DNA of 64,000 bases. Source: Methylovulum miyakonense HT12. Its GTDB lineage: Bacteria > Pseudomonadota > Gammaproteobacteria > Methylococcales > Methylomonadaceae. How positions within the stretch are numbered: position 1 is the first letter of the stretch; the number at the start of each line of letters is the position of its first letter. Below, one piece after another: positions 16,743-26,070 of this stretch. The stretch lies in contig NZ_KB913025.1 in the NCBI RefSeq assembly GCF_000384075.1, positions 1,813,551 through 1,877,550 on the forward strand, written 5' to 3'. The notes beneath the pieces were generated by a model. It was not told where the DNA came from. It did not search any database and was given only the letters and a program-made list of their open reading frames with translations. The translations under genes were made by a program, and so were the position numbers.

Positions 16743-16755
16743 ATGATTCTTATTT
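16737..16755 (-). promoter_or_regulatory. Fur-box-like operator
   Basis: The minus strand reads AAATAAGAATCATTTGCAT, close to the Fur consensus with its central GAATCATT. It covers the -35 hexamer of the porin promoter, where a repressor would block RNA polymerase. A second, weaker AT-rich half (GCAAATAATT) lies just downstream. Confidence 0.5.
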
Positions 16756-16948
16756 AATTATTATGAGCTTCCAGTTTTGAGGGTTTGTGTGGCAATTGAT
16801 AATTAGCATAAGCCGTTCAAATGAATTTTAGGCATGACTAAAGATGCCAAGGAAATCAAGCTGCTGTTTTTGTGATATAAAGATTAACTAGAATGCTTGC
16901 TTCTGGTATATTCAAAGCAAGGATTAAAAGGCAACTCAAAAATTTGCT

Positions 16949-16978
16949 TTGACTGTGTTTTTACTAAAAAAATAATAA
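16949..16978 (+). promoter_or_regulatory. Candidate sigma-70 promoter for the anchored protein gene
   Basis: TTGACT (16949-16954) and TAATAA (16973-16978) with an 18-nt A/T-rich spacer. It lies 25 nt before the ATG at 17003, which has AAAGGGGAG as ribosome binding site. Confidence 0.45.
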
Positions 16979-17002
16979 TTTAATGAAAGGGGAGAAGCCA
17001 CT

Positions 17003-17440
17003 ATGACCGAAATATTGTTCATTTTAACTACTATTTATGTTGCATATGTTGTTTATAGCATCATCAATGGGCAGAAAACATCTCTGGCTTCACCGAAGCC
17101 AGAGATACAAATACAGGCTGAAGTCAAACAAGCAAAACCTGAGATTATTGTTGAGAGAAAAGAGAGGCCTGTGACAATTAGAAAAAATGCCGTGAAAGCG
17201 CCAGTGGTAACAGAGAAACCAGTGGTGGCCGCCAAAGGTAGTGTTCGTGATCCCATTACTGGGGAAGTGGCGACGGTGACCGCTAATTATCGCTTCACCA
17301 AGCGCTGGATAAAAGAAGCGTTAGTGACTGAAGGTTTGTTGGACAAAGTTTATAAAAATAACGAACTGGATGCCGCCGCTGAAACTGCGATCAAAACAGC
17401 ATTAGTGGCTTTTATGGAAATGGGCAAGTACCGGGCCTAA
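17003..17440 (+). CDS. Membrane-anchored protein, unknown function
   Basis: 145 aa: one N-terminal transmembrane helix (ILFILTTIYVAYVVYSII), a lysine/proline/valine-rich linker (about residues 30-80), then a conserved-looking helical domain (RDPITGEVATVTANYRFTKR and WIKEALVTEGLLDKVY). Family not recognised. Its stop codon overlaps that of pilR on the opposite strand (17437-17440), so transcription converges. Confidence 0.65.
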   Translation: MTEILFILTTIYVAYVVYSIINGQKTSLASPKPEIQIQAEVKQAKPEIIVERKERPVTIRKNAVKAPVVTEKPVVAAKGSVRDPITGEVATVTANYRFTKRWIKEALVTEGLLDKVYKNNELDAAAETAIKTALVAFMEMGKYRA

Positions 17441-18771
17441 TGGTCTAGGTTGAGCTTTTTTAGGCGATAGCGAAAGGAGCGAAAGGATAAGCCGAGTTGT
17501 TTTGCGGCGGCTGTTTTGTTCCATTTGTTTTCTTCCAAGGCCAGGGAAATTGCTTTCCTTTCAATATCCTCCAAATAATCTTCCAGAGAGCCCATGGCCG
17601 GATCATAATCTGCCTGTGCGGGCAAGTGCCGGTTGTCAATGGGTAGGTTTAAGTCATCGACTTCGATATTTTTCCCGTTGTATAAGGCCAATGACCTTTC
17701 TAATATGTTTTCCAGTTCACGGACATTGCCTGGAAAGTGATATTGTTGTAAGGCCGTTAGCGCGGAGGGCGTTAAGCAAGGGCTATTATTGCTGGTAAGC
17801 TTTGCCAGAATGTGTTCCGTGAGTATGGTTATGTCGCCATTACGTTCACGTAATGGCGGGATATAAAGGTCGATGACATTAATGCGATAATACAAATCTT
17901 GCCTGAAACTGCCTTCCTGGACCATGCTGGTAAGATTACGGTGAGTGGCGCTGAGCAAGCGAATATCTACCGGAATTTCCTGATGGTCCCCTACAGGACG
18001 GATTTTTTTCTCCTGGATGGCCCGCAACAATTTGACTTGTAATGGAAGCGGCAAGTCGGCGACTTCATCAAGAAATAAAGTGCCCCCTTCAGCCGCTTGA
18101 AACAGCCCTTTTTTATCGCAGACCGCACCCGTGAAACTGCCTTTTTTATGGCCAAAGAATTCGCTTTCAATCAGTTCGTGGGGAATTGCGCCGCAATTTA
18201 TGGCAATGAAGGGCTGGTCGCAACGTGAGCTTTGCTGGTGGATCAGCCGGGCAACCAATTCTTTGCCAGAACCTGATTCGCCGCTGATATAAACGGGCGC
18301 TTGGCTACGCGCGAGTTTGGTGATTTTCGCACGAATTTCACGCATGACTGCCGATTCACCTAACAAAAGATAGCGCATCTGCTGGTTTTTTTCGGTGTTG
18401 GTGTCCGAAAGTTTTAGTGCGCTTTTGATCAATTGCCTGAGTTGCGTTAAATCTAACGGCTTGGATACAAAATCAAAAGCGCCTTTTTTCATCGCCAAAA
18501 TAGCCGTATCCATATTGCCATGCGCAGTAATGACCGCGCACGGCATGGGTGCCGGCATAGCATGTATTTGGTCAAGCAATTCCAAGCCGTCACCGTCAGG
18601 CAAACGCATGTCTGTCAGACAAATATCAAAAGCGTGTTGTTTTAACAGCACGCGTGCTTGGGCAAGTGTTTCGGCAGGTTGGGTTTCAATGCCCATCCTG
18701 TTAAGGGTGATTTCGAGCAATTCCAGAATATCAGGTTCGTCGTCAACAATTAATGCCAATGGTTTTTTCAT
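17437..18771 (-). CDS. pilR: Sigma-54-dependent response regulator PilR
   Basis: NtrC-family activator, 444 aa. Receiver domain with phospho-acceptor in CLTDMRLPDGDGLELL (about residue 54) and VSKPLDL; AAA+ domain with Walker A GESGSGKELVARLIH, the sigma-54 contact loop as GSFTGA, and Walker B GGTLFLDEVADLPLPLQ; Fis-type HTH WNKTAAAKQLGLSFRSFRYR. PilR with RNA polymerase sigma-54 switches on pilA in type IV pilus bacteria. The start overlaps the kinase stop (ATGA). The assignment to PilR rather than another NtrC member rests mainly on the PilS-like partner; no pil structural genes are in the window. Confidence 0.85.
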   Translation of the reverse strand: MKKPLALIVDDEPDILELLEITLNRMGIETQPAETLAQARVLLKQHAFDICLTDMRLPDGDGLELLDQIHAMPAPMPCAVITAHGNMDTAILAMKKGAFDFVSKPLDLTQLRQLIKSALKLSDTNTEKNQQMRYLLLGESAVMREIRAKITKLARSQAPVYISGESGSGKELVARLIHQQSSRCDQPFIAINCGAIPHELIESEFFGHKKGSFTGAVCDKKGLFQAAEGGTLFLDEVADLPLPLQVKLLRAIQEKKIRPVGDHQEIPVDIRLLSATHRNLTSMVQEGSFRQDLYYRINVIDLYIPPLRERNGDITILTEHILAKLTSNNSPCLTPSALTALQQYHFPGNVRELENILERSLALYNGKNIEVDDLNLPIDNRHLPAQADYDPAMGSLEDYLEDIERKAISLALEENKWNKTAAAKQLGLSFRSFRYRLKKLNLDH

Positions 18772-20396
18772 ATTTCTATCAGGTTTTTTTCTGCATTAAG
18801 CACACAAAGCCGAAAACAACTTTGCCTATTGGGTGTTAAATAATAGCTTAATTTTGCTTGGTTGAGGTCAGCTAACTCTTTAGAAATATACAAACCTAAG
18901 CCCGTGCCGCTTGATGATGTGGTGAAAAAGGGCTCGAAAAGATTTTTAAGGTGTTGATGGCTAATGCCGTGGCCATTATCAATGACTTCAATGCAGGGCG
19001 AATCATGGAGCAGAAATGATTGGATCTGTATTTTGCCTTTTTCGGGGTTTCCATATTTCAACGCATTTTCACACAAATTGTTCAGGATTTGCCTCAAATG
19101 GTTCGGGTCAATAAACGCATGGAGTGCCGCATCATGATGGGTCAGCACGAACGTTTCTGAATGCTTTTTGTGTAACGACAAAAAGTTTTTTAGATAGAGA
19201 TCCAGCCAAGACGTTAACTCGATGCGCTCACGCTTGGAATCGTGGCGTTTTGAGAGCCGCAAAATATCTTCAATGATCCCGTTAATGCGGCTAGATTGGG
19301 CTTGGATAATCGTGGTCAAGCGGAGGTCTTCGCTTGACAGGTTGGCTGATTCAGCCAGTAATTGCCCGGCGTGGTTGACCGCCGAAAGGGGGTTGCGGAT
19401 TTCATGGGCGATGCTGGCGGTCAGCCGGCCTAAGGAAGCCAGTTTCCCCTGTTGGACCCTCTGGTTATATAGGGCCGTATCTTCAACCATGACCATGTAA
19501 AAATTGTCATAGTGGGCCGATAGCAACATGAAGCGGCAATTGATTTCAGATTGCTCAGGAATGCTGATGGAGGCCACGTCGTGTCCGGAATTGTGCAGCC
19601 AGCACCTAAATAGCTGTGCCAATTGTGGCGAAATGTCACTCAGGTAAGCGGGTGACCCGGTGCTATTGCTCAGCCTTAATGCGGCTTGGTTGGCCATAAG
19701 GATGGATTGTTGCTGATCGGTAATGATGATGCCTGATTGCAGGTTCTGGATAATATACTGATTAAGGTCTTCAAGGTTAACAATCGTTTTTTGCTGTTGC
19801 TCAGCCACTTGCAAAATGTCTTCACTGCGTTTGGCAAGGACATAAGACAATAGGGTGATGGCAAAGAACGCCGCACCCAACATGCCTGTGTAGGTGTAGG
19901 AGCCGGCGTCTATGCTGTGAAACTGGTCGGTAAATATCCGTTCGGCAAGGACGGCTAAGCTGGCTATCGCCGCGAACAGCACGGCGCAAATGCCGCCAAT
20001 CAATAAGCCTCCCGACGCGATGGAGACCGCGATCAAAATGCCCAGGCCACTTTTAATGCCCCCGCAAGCATGCATCAATAGCGTGAGTAAAATAATGTCG
20101 GTAAAAACAAGTAATTGTGTTTGGACGGTATAGGGCGTTAATCGCCAAAAAACGCAGACCAGACAAAATATCGTCAACGCCCAATAGATTTGGCTACTGT
20201 AAATATACAATTCAGTGACATAACCACCCGATAAGAGTGAATCATTGGGTTGGTAAAGTAAGGCGATAAACAGGGTTGAAAGGATCAGGCGATAGATCAA
20301 ATAAACCTTTAACAGCGTCCATGCTTGCTTTGCCGGGATGCTATACCCTTGGGAAAAGGGGCAGGGATAGAGTCTTTCTGGTGTATTTGTGGTCAT
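18768..20396 (-). CDS. pilS: Sensor histidine kinase PilS
   Basis: 542-aa inner-membrane kinase with six predicted transmembrane segments in the first 190 residues (for example LILSTLFIALLYQPND, IYWALTIFCLVCVFWRL, YTGMLGAAFFAITLLSYV), then a PAS-like domain (IIQNLQSGIIITDQQQSILM), HisKA (GRLTASIAHEIRNPLSAVNH) and HATPase (NNLCENALKYGNPEKG, DNGHGIS, SSGTGLGLYISKEL). This six-helix plus PAS layout is that of PilS. Upstream, the divergent sucC gene is 186 nt away. Confidence 0.85.
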   Translation of the reverse strand: MTTNTPERLYPCPFSQGYSIPAKQAWTLLKVYLIYRLILSTLFIALLYQPNDSLLSGGYVTELYIYSSQIYWALTIFCLVCVFWRLTPYTVQTQLLVFTDIILLTLLMHACGGIKSGLGILIAVSIASGGLLIGGICAVLFAAIASLAVLAERIFTDQFHSIDAGSYTYTGMLGAAFFAITLLSYVLAKRSEDILQVAEQQQKTIVNLEDLNQYIIQNLQSGIIITDQQQSILMANQAALRLSNSTGSPAYLSDISPQLAQLFRCWLHNSGHDVASISIPEQSEINCRFMLLSAHYDNFYMVMVEDTALYNQRVQQGKLASLGRLTASIAHEIRNPLSAVNHAGQLLAESANLSSEDLRLTTIIQAQSSRINGIIEDILRLSKRHDSKRERIELTSWLDLYLKNFLSLHKKHSETFVLTHHDAALHAFIDPNHLRQILNNLCENALKYGNPEKGKIQIQSFLLHDSPCIEVIDNGHGISHQHLKNLFEPFFTTSSSGTGLGLYISKELADLNQAKLSYYLTPNRQSCFRLCVLNAEKNLIEI

Positions 20397-20470
20397 TTGC
20401 TTATTATCAATAGCGTTTTATAGAGACTTGGCTAGAATAACGGCCTGTCGCCAATCATAACAGTTAAGTG

Positions 20471-20485
20471 GCGCTTGCCAAGCGC
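20471..20485. promoter_or_regulatory. Perfect palindrome upstream of sucC, possible operator
   Basis: GCGCTTGCCAAGCGC is a perfect inverted repeat of seven-base arms around one central base, about 100 nt before the sucC start and in the shared region with pilS. It could bind a dimeric regulator of either gene; no regulator is identified. Confidence 0.35.
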
Positions 20486-20582
20486 TACTGGCATCGGGTT
20501 ATGGGGGCTTCCAATATTTCGCTAGCATTCTAAATAATAACGCGGGTGAACCATCAATTATTTTCAGTCATCGGAGCAAGCA

Positions 20583-21752
20583 ATGAATATCCATGAATAC
20601 CAGGCCAAACAGTTGTTCCAGCATTACCATATCCCCATTCCAGAAGGTAAGCAGGCAACTATGCCGGAACAGGCCGGGGCTATTGCCCAAAGCTTGGGCG
20701 GTGAAGGTTGGGTAGTCAAAGCCCAAGTCCATGCGGGCGGGCGCGGTAAAGTGGGCGGCGTCAAACTGGCAAAAACTTCCGGAGAAGTGGCGGGATTTAC
20801 CCGCGCCATGCTGGGCACGCGCCTGGTGACAGCCCAAACCGATGCCGTCGGCTTGCCGGTCCATTCCGTATTGGTTGAAAAAACGTACCCGATCAAACGC
20901 GAATTGTATTTGAGCTTGGTGCTGGATCGTGGCACCGAGCGGCTGATTTTTATCGCTTCGGCCGCCGGGGGCATGGACATTGAAGCTGTCGCCCATGATG
21001 CCCCCGAAAAAATCCTCACTGTTTCCGTGCACCCGGCCGCCGGTTTGCAAGGCTACCAATGCCGCAAAGTCGCTTACGCATTGGGTTTGTCCGGAACACA
21101 ACACAAAGCCATAGCCGCTATCATGCAAGGCATGTACAGCTTGTTCCTTGCCAAAGATGCCAGCCAAATTGAAATCAACCCGTTGATTGAAACCGACGGT
21201 GGCGACTTGCTGGCTTTGGACGCCAAAATCAATTTCGATGACAACGCTGTCGCCCTGCATCCCGACATTCTGGCGATGAAAGACTCCGCGCAAGAAGACG
21301 ACAAAGAAAACGAAGCCCAGCAATTTGGCCTGAATTACATCACCTTGGATGGCAATATCGGCTGCATGGTCAATGGGGCGGGTTTGGCGATGGCGACCAT
21401 GGATTTGGTGAAACTGAAAGGTGGTTTGCCCGCCAATTTCCTTGATGTCGGCGGTGGCACCAATGTCGAAAAAGTCTGCGAAGCCTTCAAATTGATTTTG
21501 TCGGACGGCAATGTCAAAGCCGTGCTTGTGAACATTTTCGGCGGTATTGTCAAATGTGACGTGATTGCGCTAGGTATCTTGGAAGCCATCAAACAAGTCC
21601 ATGTTGCCGTACCGGTCGTGGTGCGCTTGGAAGGCACCAATGTCGAAGAAGGCCGGGCTTTGTTAAGCGACACCGGGTTGGGCATTTACGCCGCCGATGA
21701 CTTGGCGCACGCCGCGGAACAGGTTGTGGCACTGGCGGAGGCCGTAGCATGA
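20583..21752 (+). CDS. sucC: Succinate-CoA ligase (ADP-forming) beta subunit
   Basis: 389 aa, ATP-grasp enzyme of the TCA cycle that with SucD interconverts succinyl-CoA and succinate while making ATP. Start [19 protein letters not shown] matches E. coli SucC; ATP-grasp core [20 protein letters not shown]; Mg-binding region IEINPLI; CoA-ligase domain with [32 protein letters not shown] and [27 protein letters not shown] precedes the ATG. Methylotroph malate-CoA ligase (MtkA) is a close paralogue; nothing around here (no serine-cycle genes) favours that reading, but motifs alone cannot exclude it. Confidence 0.9.
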   Translation: MNIHEYQAKQLFQHYHIPIPEGKQATMPEQAGAIAQSLGGEGWVVKAQVHAGGRGKVGGVKLAKTSGEVAGFTRAMLGTRLVTAQTDAVGLPVHSVLVEKTYPIKRELYLSLVLDRGTERLIFIASAAGGMDIEAVAHDAPEKILTVSVHPAAGLQGYQCRKVAYALGLSGTQHKAIAAIMQGMYSLFLAKDASQIEINPLIETDGGDLLALDAKINFDDNAVALHPDILAMKDSAQEDDKENEAQQFGLNYITLDGNIGCMVNGAGLAMATMDLVKLKGGLPANFLDVGGGTNVEKVCEAFKLILSDGNVKAVLVNIFGGIVKCDVIALGILEAIKQVHVAVPVVVRLEGTNVEEGRALLSDTGLGIYAADDLAHAAEQVVALAEAVA

Positions 21753-22615
21753 GCATTTTAGTTAACAAAGGCACCAAGGTGATTTGCCAAGGGTTCACTG
21801 GCAAGCAAGGCACGTTCCATTCCCAACAGGCCTTGGACTACGGCACGCAACTGGTCGGCGGCGTGACCCCTGAACGTGGCGGAGAAACCCACTTGGGTTT
21901 GCCCGTGTTCAATACCGTCCAGGCCGCCGTGGACACGACAGGCGCAACCGCCAGCGTCATCTATGTGCCACCTTTTTACGCCGCCGATGCGATTTTGGAA
22001 GCCGTCGATGCGGGCATTAAGCTCATTGTCTGCATCACCGAAGGTATCCCCATCTTGCAAATGTTACGCGTCAAAGCCGCGATGGCGGGTACGGGCGCGT
22101 TGCTGGTCGGGCCCAACTGCCCTGGCATCATCACCCCTGGCGAATGCAAAATTGGCATCATGCCCGCCAAAATCCACTTGCCGGGCTCCATCGGCATCGT
22201 TTCGCGTTCCGGCACCTTGACTTACGAATCCGTCCACCAAACCACCGCCCAAGGCTTAGGGCAAAGCACCTGCGTAGGTATTGGCGGCGACCCTGTGCAT
22301 GGTATGAACTTTGTCGATGTCCTCAGCCGCTTCCAAGCCGATGATCAAACCCAAGGCATCGTCATGGTCGGGGAAATCGGCGGCGGCGAAGAGGAAGATG
22401 CCGCCGACTATATCAAAGCCCACGTCACCAAACCCGTAGTGGCCTATATCGCCGGACAAACCGCCCCTGCGGGCAAACGTATGGGGCATGCGGGCGCGAT
22501 AGTCACGGGTGGCAAAGGCACTGCGGCAGGCAAGATTGCCGCCTTGAAAGCGGCGGGGATTGAAGTGGTGAGCTCGCCGACTGAGATTGGTGTGGCCATG
22601 AAGTCGTGTTTTTGA
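21749..22615 (+). CDS. sucD: Succinate-CoA ligase (ADP-forming) alpha subunit
   Basis: 288 aa, the usual SucD length. N-terminal CoA-binding Rossmann domain ([19 protein letters not shown]), specificity loop [20 protein letters not shown], phospho-histidine region [20 protein letters not shown] with the catalytic histidine (about residue 245), and C-terminal end [12 protein letters not shown]. The ATG overlaps the sucC stop (ATGA), so the subunits are translated in step. As with sucC, a malate-CoA ligase (MtkB) reading is possible but unsupported. Confidence 0.9.
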   Translation: MSILVNKGTKVICQGFTGKQGTFHSQQALDYGTQLVGGVTPERGGETHLGLPVFNTVQAAVDTTGATASVIYVPPFYAADAILEAVDAGIKLIVCITEGIPILQMLRVKAAMAGTGALLVGPNCPGIITPGECKIGIMPAKIHLPGSIGIVSRSGTLTYESVHQTTAQGLGQSTCVGIGGDPVHGMNFVDVLSRFQADDQTQGIVMVGEIGGGEEEDAADYIKAHVTKPVVAYIAGQTAPAGKRMGHAGAIVTGGKGTAAGKIAALKAAGIEVVSSPTEIGVAMKSCF

Positions 22616-22756
22616 GAAGGTTTTTCATAATCCCCCGCTTTAAAACGTAGGGGATTCATGGGATAACCCGACAGTTAAGGCCTGTTCTCCGGTATGGCTA
22701 AGCCAATGGCTAGGCGCTTGCCCCGGATGGCGCCAGCCAAGCCTCGCCAACTGAAG

Positions 22757-23827
22757 TTAGAGGGGCTTTTGGGCAACGATAAAAAACTGCTTGCCGAAGA
22801 GTTTCCAAGCAAAGGGGAGCTTTAGGTAAGCCCAAACTAGCCAAGGGTGTGTTGGCAGGGCGCCTTGCGTGGTGAAGGGCAAAAAGCGGTCTATGCAGGT
22901 GTGTATTGTGAAGCCTTTTAGGCGCAAGGCCTCACTGAGCGACAAATGGGTCAGCCCCAAATGGTGGTCATAAAAGTCCCAATATTGCCCCGGCAGATAG
23001 CGTAAATTGGGGCCTAGGATAAGATATTTCCCGCCCGGTTTTAGGGCGGACATCACTTGTTCAAGGAAGCTGTCCAAGGTTTTTTTATCAGGCAAATGCT
23101 CCAAAAAATTGGAGGTGAAAACGACATCCGCTTGCTTTGATATGACCGAACCCAACTCTGTGGCTTTGCACTGGTGGAATTCCACGTCATCACCGAGAAA
23201 GCCCGCTGCGTCAGCGTTCAAGTCCACGGCGATTTTGTTCTGTGCCGAAATGTTATTTAGGAATTCACCATAACCGCAGGCCACATCGACAACGGTGTCG
23301 GATGGCTTGATATAAGCTTGGAGGAAACTCCGGCAGATTATTTTCCATATCGCGTTTTTGCGTGGCAACTGGTCGTCGGTAAAGCGGATTTTATACAACT
23401 CGGACAGGTCATTGCTGTCCATATCCTTCTCCTTAAATGCAAAAAACTTATAGATCAGAAAAGTGGCCAGCATAGGTAGTGCAATGGCTATGGCATGTGC
23501 CAATTCTTCTGAATGGGCCGTCATTCCAACGGTTTTCAAGCCAATATTAATTTGTATGGAAGCCAGCCAGACTAAGGGTAAAAACGATAGGTTCACCAAA
23601 ATAAAATCGCGGGCCTGTGCATGCCTTGCTTTTTTGGAATGTGGGAACACAAAAATGCTGTTCATTATAAAAGCTGCGCCCATGCCAATGGCATAGGCAT
23701 TAATGACCGCCCACGAGAAAGGCAGCCATAGGCTCAAGAAAAAACGGGACAGCCAATTAAGCGCCGCCGCGAGGCCGCCTACCGCCAGAAATATCAGGAA
23801 CTGCTTGGTAAAAAAATGTTTGATCAC
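22757..23827 (-). CDS. GtrA-like membrane domain fused to SAM-dependent methyltransferase
   Basis: 356 aa. Residues 1-130 are a GtrA-type four-helix membrane domain ([20 protein letters not shown] and [19 protein letters not shown]), a family linked to movement of polyprenyl-linked sugars across the membrane. Residues 135-356 are a class I methyltransferase: motif [16 protein letters not shown], acidic residue IAVDLNADA, motif IV-like [15 protein letters not shown], then [16 protein letters not shown]. The two normally separate proteins are joined in frame at [12 protein letters not shown] start overlaps the previous stop (GTGA). Last gene of the glycan operon; likely substrate is a lipid-linked sugar (inference). 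Confidence 0.82.
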   Translation of the reverse strand: MIKHFFTKQFLIFLAVGGLAAALNWLSRFFLSLWLPFSWAVINAYAIGMGAAFIMNSIFVFPHSKKARHAQARDFILVNLSFLPLVWLASIQINIGLKTVGMTAHSEELAHAIAIALPMLATFLIYKFFAFKEKDMDSNDLSELYKIRFTDDQLPRKNAIWKIICRSFLQAYIKPSDTVVDVACGYGEFLNNISAQNKIAVDLNADAAGFLGDDVEFHQCKATELGSVISKQADVVFTSNFLEHLPDKKTLDSFLEQVMSALKPGGKYLILGPNLRYLPGQYWDFYDHHLGLTHLSLSEALRLKGFTIHTCIDRFLPFTTQGALPTHPWLVWAYLKLPFAWKLFGKQFFIVAQKPL

Positions 23828-25110
23828 CGCACCGCCTGTAGGGCTATTTTCTGACCGAAGCCAATGCTTTCAGATATGCCACGGTCTTCGGGGTAATAAT
23901 ATGACGTGTCCGCCACCCATAAGCCCCTGATTGGCAAGGCGACGGGGGGCAGTTTATCCAGGTGGCCAGGTTCGCAAACCGGTTGCGCAAACCGGTAGCG
24001 GCTGGCGCGTAGCTCGATAAAATCTTCAGCGCACAACCTCGGGTTTATTTTCTGCAAGTAGCCGCGCACCTTGTCCAGAAACACTTGGTCCGGATCGGCA
24101 AATTTTGCATGTCCGCCGGGCATGTAAAAGGGCACATAAACGATATGCTGGCCTAACGGGCGCAAATTCGTGTATTCCACCAAGCCAGGGATGTCCATAT
24201 CCGGGTCATTGATATTCAGCCAAAAGTTTTCGGTCAAGGCTTGGCGTAGCTTGACGATGACGCAGACCACGGCAATATTGTTTACGGATTGGAAGCGCCG
24301 CAAGATGTCCGGCGGCAAATCGGGCATTAACTGTGGGACATAAGGCAATGGGATGGTGCTGATGACTTTGTCAAAAGCCTCGAAGCGCCCCTCCACCTCA
24401 ACGCCCAGCACTTTGCCTTCAGAAATCACCACCTTATTGGCCTTAGATTTAAGGCGGACTTCACCGCCACGCGCTTCAATCGCCCCACGCATGGCTTGCA
24501 ACAAGGTTTCTGAACCCCCTTCCAGATAACCCAGTTTTTCGTGGAACAAATTATAGCGGGACTGGCCAATCCTGCGTATACGGCTCCAAATCCATGCCGC
24601 CGACAAGTTGTCAGCGTAATCATAAAACTTATAATCAAACAGCCTGCGCCAGAGGATTTCATAGGCTTCTGCGCCGACCCACTTTTTGATCCAGCCACTC
24701 GCCTCGATACCGTCCAGTGGTTTCCAGTCCTTACGCTGGACGCATAAGAAGGCATGTAGGCCATAGCGGAATTTGGCGATTGGGCTTAAGCCCCGGAATT
24801 TCAATAGGGCGACCGGATTGCCCCATGGTTGCAGGCGGTTCTGGAACCAGTAGCCCATTTTGGTTTCTACCCAGCGCATTTTTCCGGCTAACCCCAGTTC
24901 GTCAATGATTGCAAGGAAATCGGTGTCAGACGTGCAGTGGAAATGGTAATAGCGTTCGATGCTCAAGCCCGAAAAATCAAATGTTGCGGTCATTCCGCCC
25001 ACGCGGTCATCTGCTTCAAAAATGACTGGCTGATGCCCATCCTTCGCCAATTGATAAGCGGCCGCGAGGCCCATAGGCCCCGCCCCCAACACGGCGATGC
25101 GTTGCCCCAT
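23824..25110 (-). CDS. FAD-dependent oxidoreductase (amine-oxidase/PPO fold)
   Basis: 428 aa. N-terminal dinucleotide-binding motif [20 protein letters not shown] and the FAD signature [16 protein letters not shown]; a second conserved stretch [14 protein letters not shown], and a C-terminal FAD contact [20 protein letters not shown]. Members of this group are often named protoporphyrinogen oxidase-like and occur in glycan clusters, where they may act on sugars or lipid carriers like UDP-galactopyranose mutase. It lies 2 nt after the epimerase gene and overlaps the GtrA fusion start. Substrate unknown; not hemG/hemY, since it lacks pathway context. Confidence 0.8.
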   Translation of the reverse strand: MGQRIAVLGAGPMGLAAAYQLAKDGHQPVIFEADDRVGGMTATFDFSGLSIERYYHFHCTSDTDFLAIIDELGLAGKMRWVETKMGYWFQNRLQPWGNPVALLKFRGLSPIAKFRYGLHAFLCVQRKDWKPLDGIEASGWIKKWVGAEAYEILWRRLFDYKFYDYADNLSAAWIWSRIRRIGQSRYNLFHEKLGYLEGGSETLLQAMRGAIEARGGEVRLKSKANKVVISEGKVLGVEVEGRFEAFDKVISTIPLPYVPQLMPDLPPDILRRFQSVNNIAVVCVIVKLRQALTENFWLNINDPDMDIPGLVEYTNLRPLGQHIVYVPFYMPGGHAKFADPDQVFLDKVRGYLQKINPRLCAEDFIELRASRYRFAQPVCEPGHLDKLPPVALPIRGLWVADTSYYYPEDRGISESIGFGQKIALQAVR

Positions 25111-25112
25111 GG

Positions 25113-26057
25113 TCAGAACTCCAAAACGGTTTGGCTATAAGTCGGGTCATTAAAGGTTTCATCAATGGCTTTGGCAAAGGGCGTGTAAGGCACGCCAAAA
25201 ATACCGGGCCAGTCAATGACTTCAAATTCGTCTTTGGCGGTCAACGCCACCAATTGCTGGGTCGTGAACGGCGGTTTTGGGTCGAATAGGCCCCAAACCC
25301 ACAGCAAGCCGTAAAATAAAGGGTAGGGGATTTTTGTGATCAACGTACGGGCTCCCGTGGCGCGTTTTATTTCACGGATGATGTCGATGTAATCTATTTT
25401 TTCATGCCCGGAAATATTGAAAACGCCATCGGCGATCCTGTTTTCAATGCAGCTGATAATAATATTGCAAAAATCCCCGACGTAAAGCGGCTGGCGCATA
25501 TAACGGCCATCGCCTGGGATAGGGAAAACCGGTACTTTTTGCATAAAGCGCGATAGCCAGCCCAGGTGTTTGCGGTCAAACCATCCGAACATCAAGGTCG
25601 GGCGCAAGATCGGGCAAGGGATGCCGCTGTTAAGCACCATGCGTTCCTGGTCTTTCTTGGTGTTGGTGTAGAAGTCATTGGCGACCGATTCGACAACCGA
25701 AGAGCTGATATGGACAAGGTAAGGGACGTTGTTGGTTTTGATGGCTTCGAGGATATGCCGGGTGGCATTAAGGTTGTTGTCGACGAAGTCTTGCAAATGG
25801 TTGCCGCCGATTTGCGCTTGCAACATCACCACCACCTCGGCACCCACAAAATGCCTGGCCCAGTCGCCTTGTTGGTTCAAATCGGCATATTCAGCAACAA
25901 TATCCGGTTGTACCCGTTTCAGCACCTCAAGATTGGGGCGGTGTTTGTCAAGCACGACAATCCGGGTATAGCCTTTGGCTTTCAAACGGGCGATCAGGTT
26001 CTGGCCGACTAAGCCGGCACCGCCGGGGAGGACGATTTTTGGGTTTTTAGTGTTCAT
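25113..26057 (-). CDS. NAD-dependent epimerase/dehydratase (extended SDR)
   Basis: 314 aa. NAD-binding glycine motif [20 protein letters not shown] (GxxGxxG), [17 protein letters not shown] helix, catalytic serine region [11 protein letters not shown], and a downstream segment [20 protein letters not shown]. The usual YxxxK is not clear: [16 protein letters not shown] gives Y-T-N-T-K, which fits YxxxK. It probably oxidises or epimerises a nucleotide- or lipid-linked sugar for the glycan made by this operon. ATG at 26057; 13 nt after the upstream membrane protein gene. Confidence 0.8.
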   Translation of the reverse strand: MNTKNPKIVLPGGAGLVGQNLIARLKAKGYTRIVVLDKHRPNLEVLKRVQPDIVAEYADLNQQGDWARHFVGAEVVVMLQAQIGGNHLQDFVDNNLNATRHILEAIKTNNVPYLVHISSSVVESVANDFYTNTKKDQERMVLNSGIPCPILRPTLMFGWFDRKHLGWLSRFMQKVPVFPIPGDGRYMRQPLYVGDFCNIIISCIENRIADGVFNISGHEKIDYIDIIREIKRATGARTLITKIPYPLFYGLLWVWGLFDPKPPFTTQQLVALTAKDEFEVIDWPGIFGVPYTPFAKAIDETFNDPTYSQTVLEF

Positions 26058-26070
26058 AAAATATCCGGCA

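Larger units (their letters stand above)
16678..17002. other. AT-rich divergent control region
   Basis: No gene. It separates the minus-strand porin from the plus-strand anchored protein and holds both promoters listed below; the rest is AT-rich spacer. Confidence 0.6.

Noticed and set aside
20583-22615. Malate-CoA ligase (mtkAB) of the serine cycle
   Set aside because: The motifs equal those of SucCD and no serine-cycle gene is near. I keep sucCD and mention the alternative.
22616-22680. Terminator after sucD (AATCCCCC / GGGGATT hairpin)
   Set aside because: The stem is short and no T run follows, so I do not call it.
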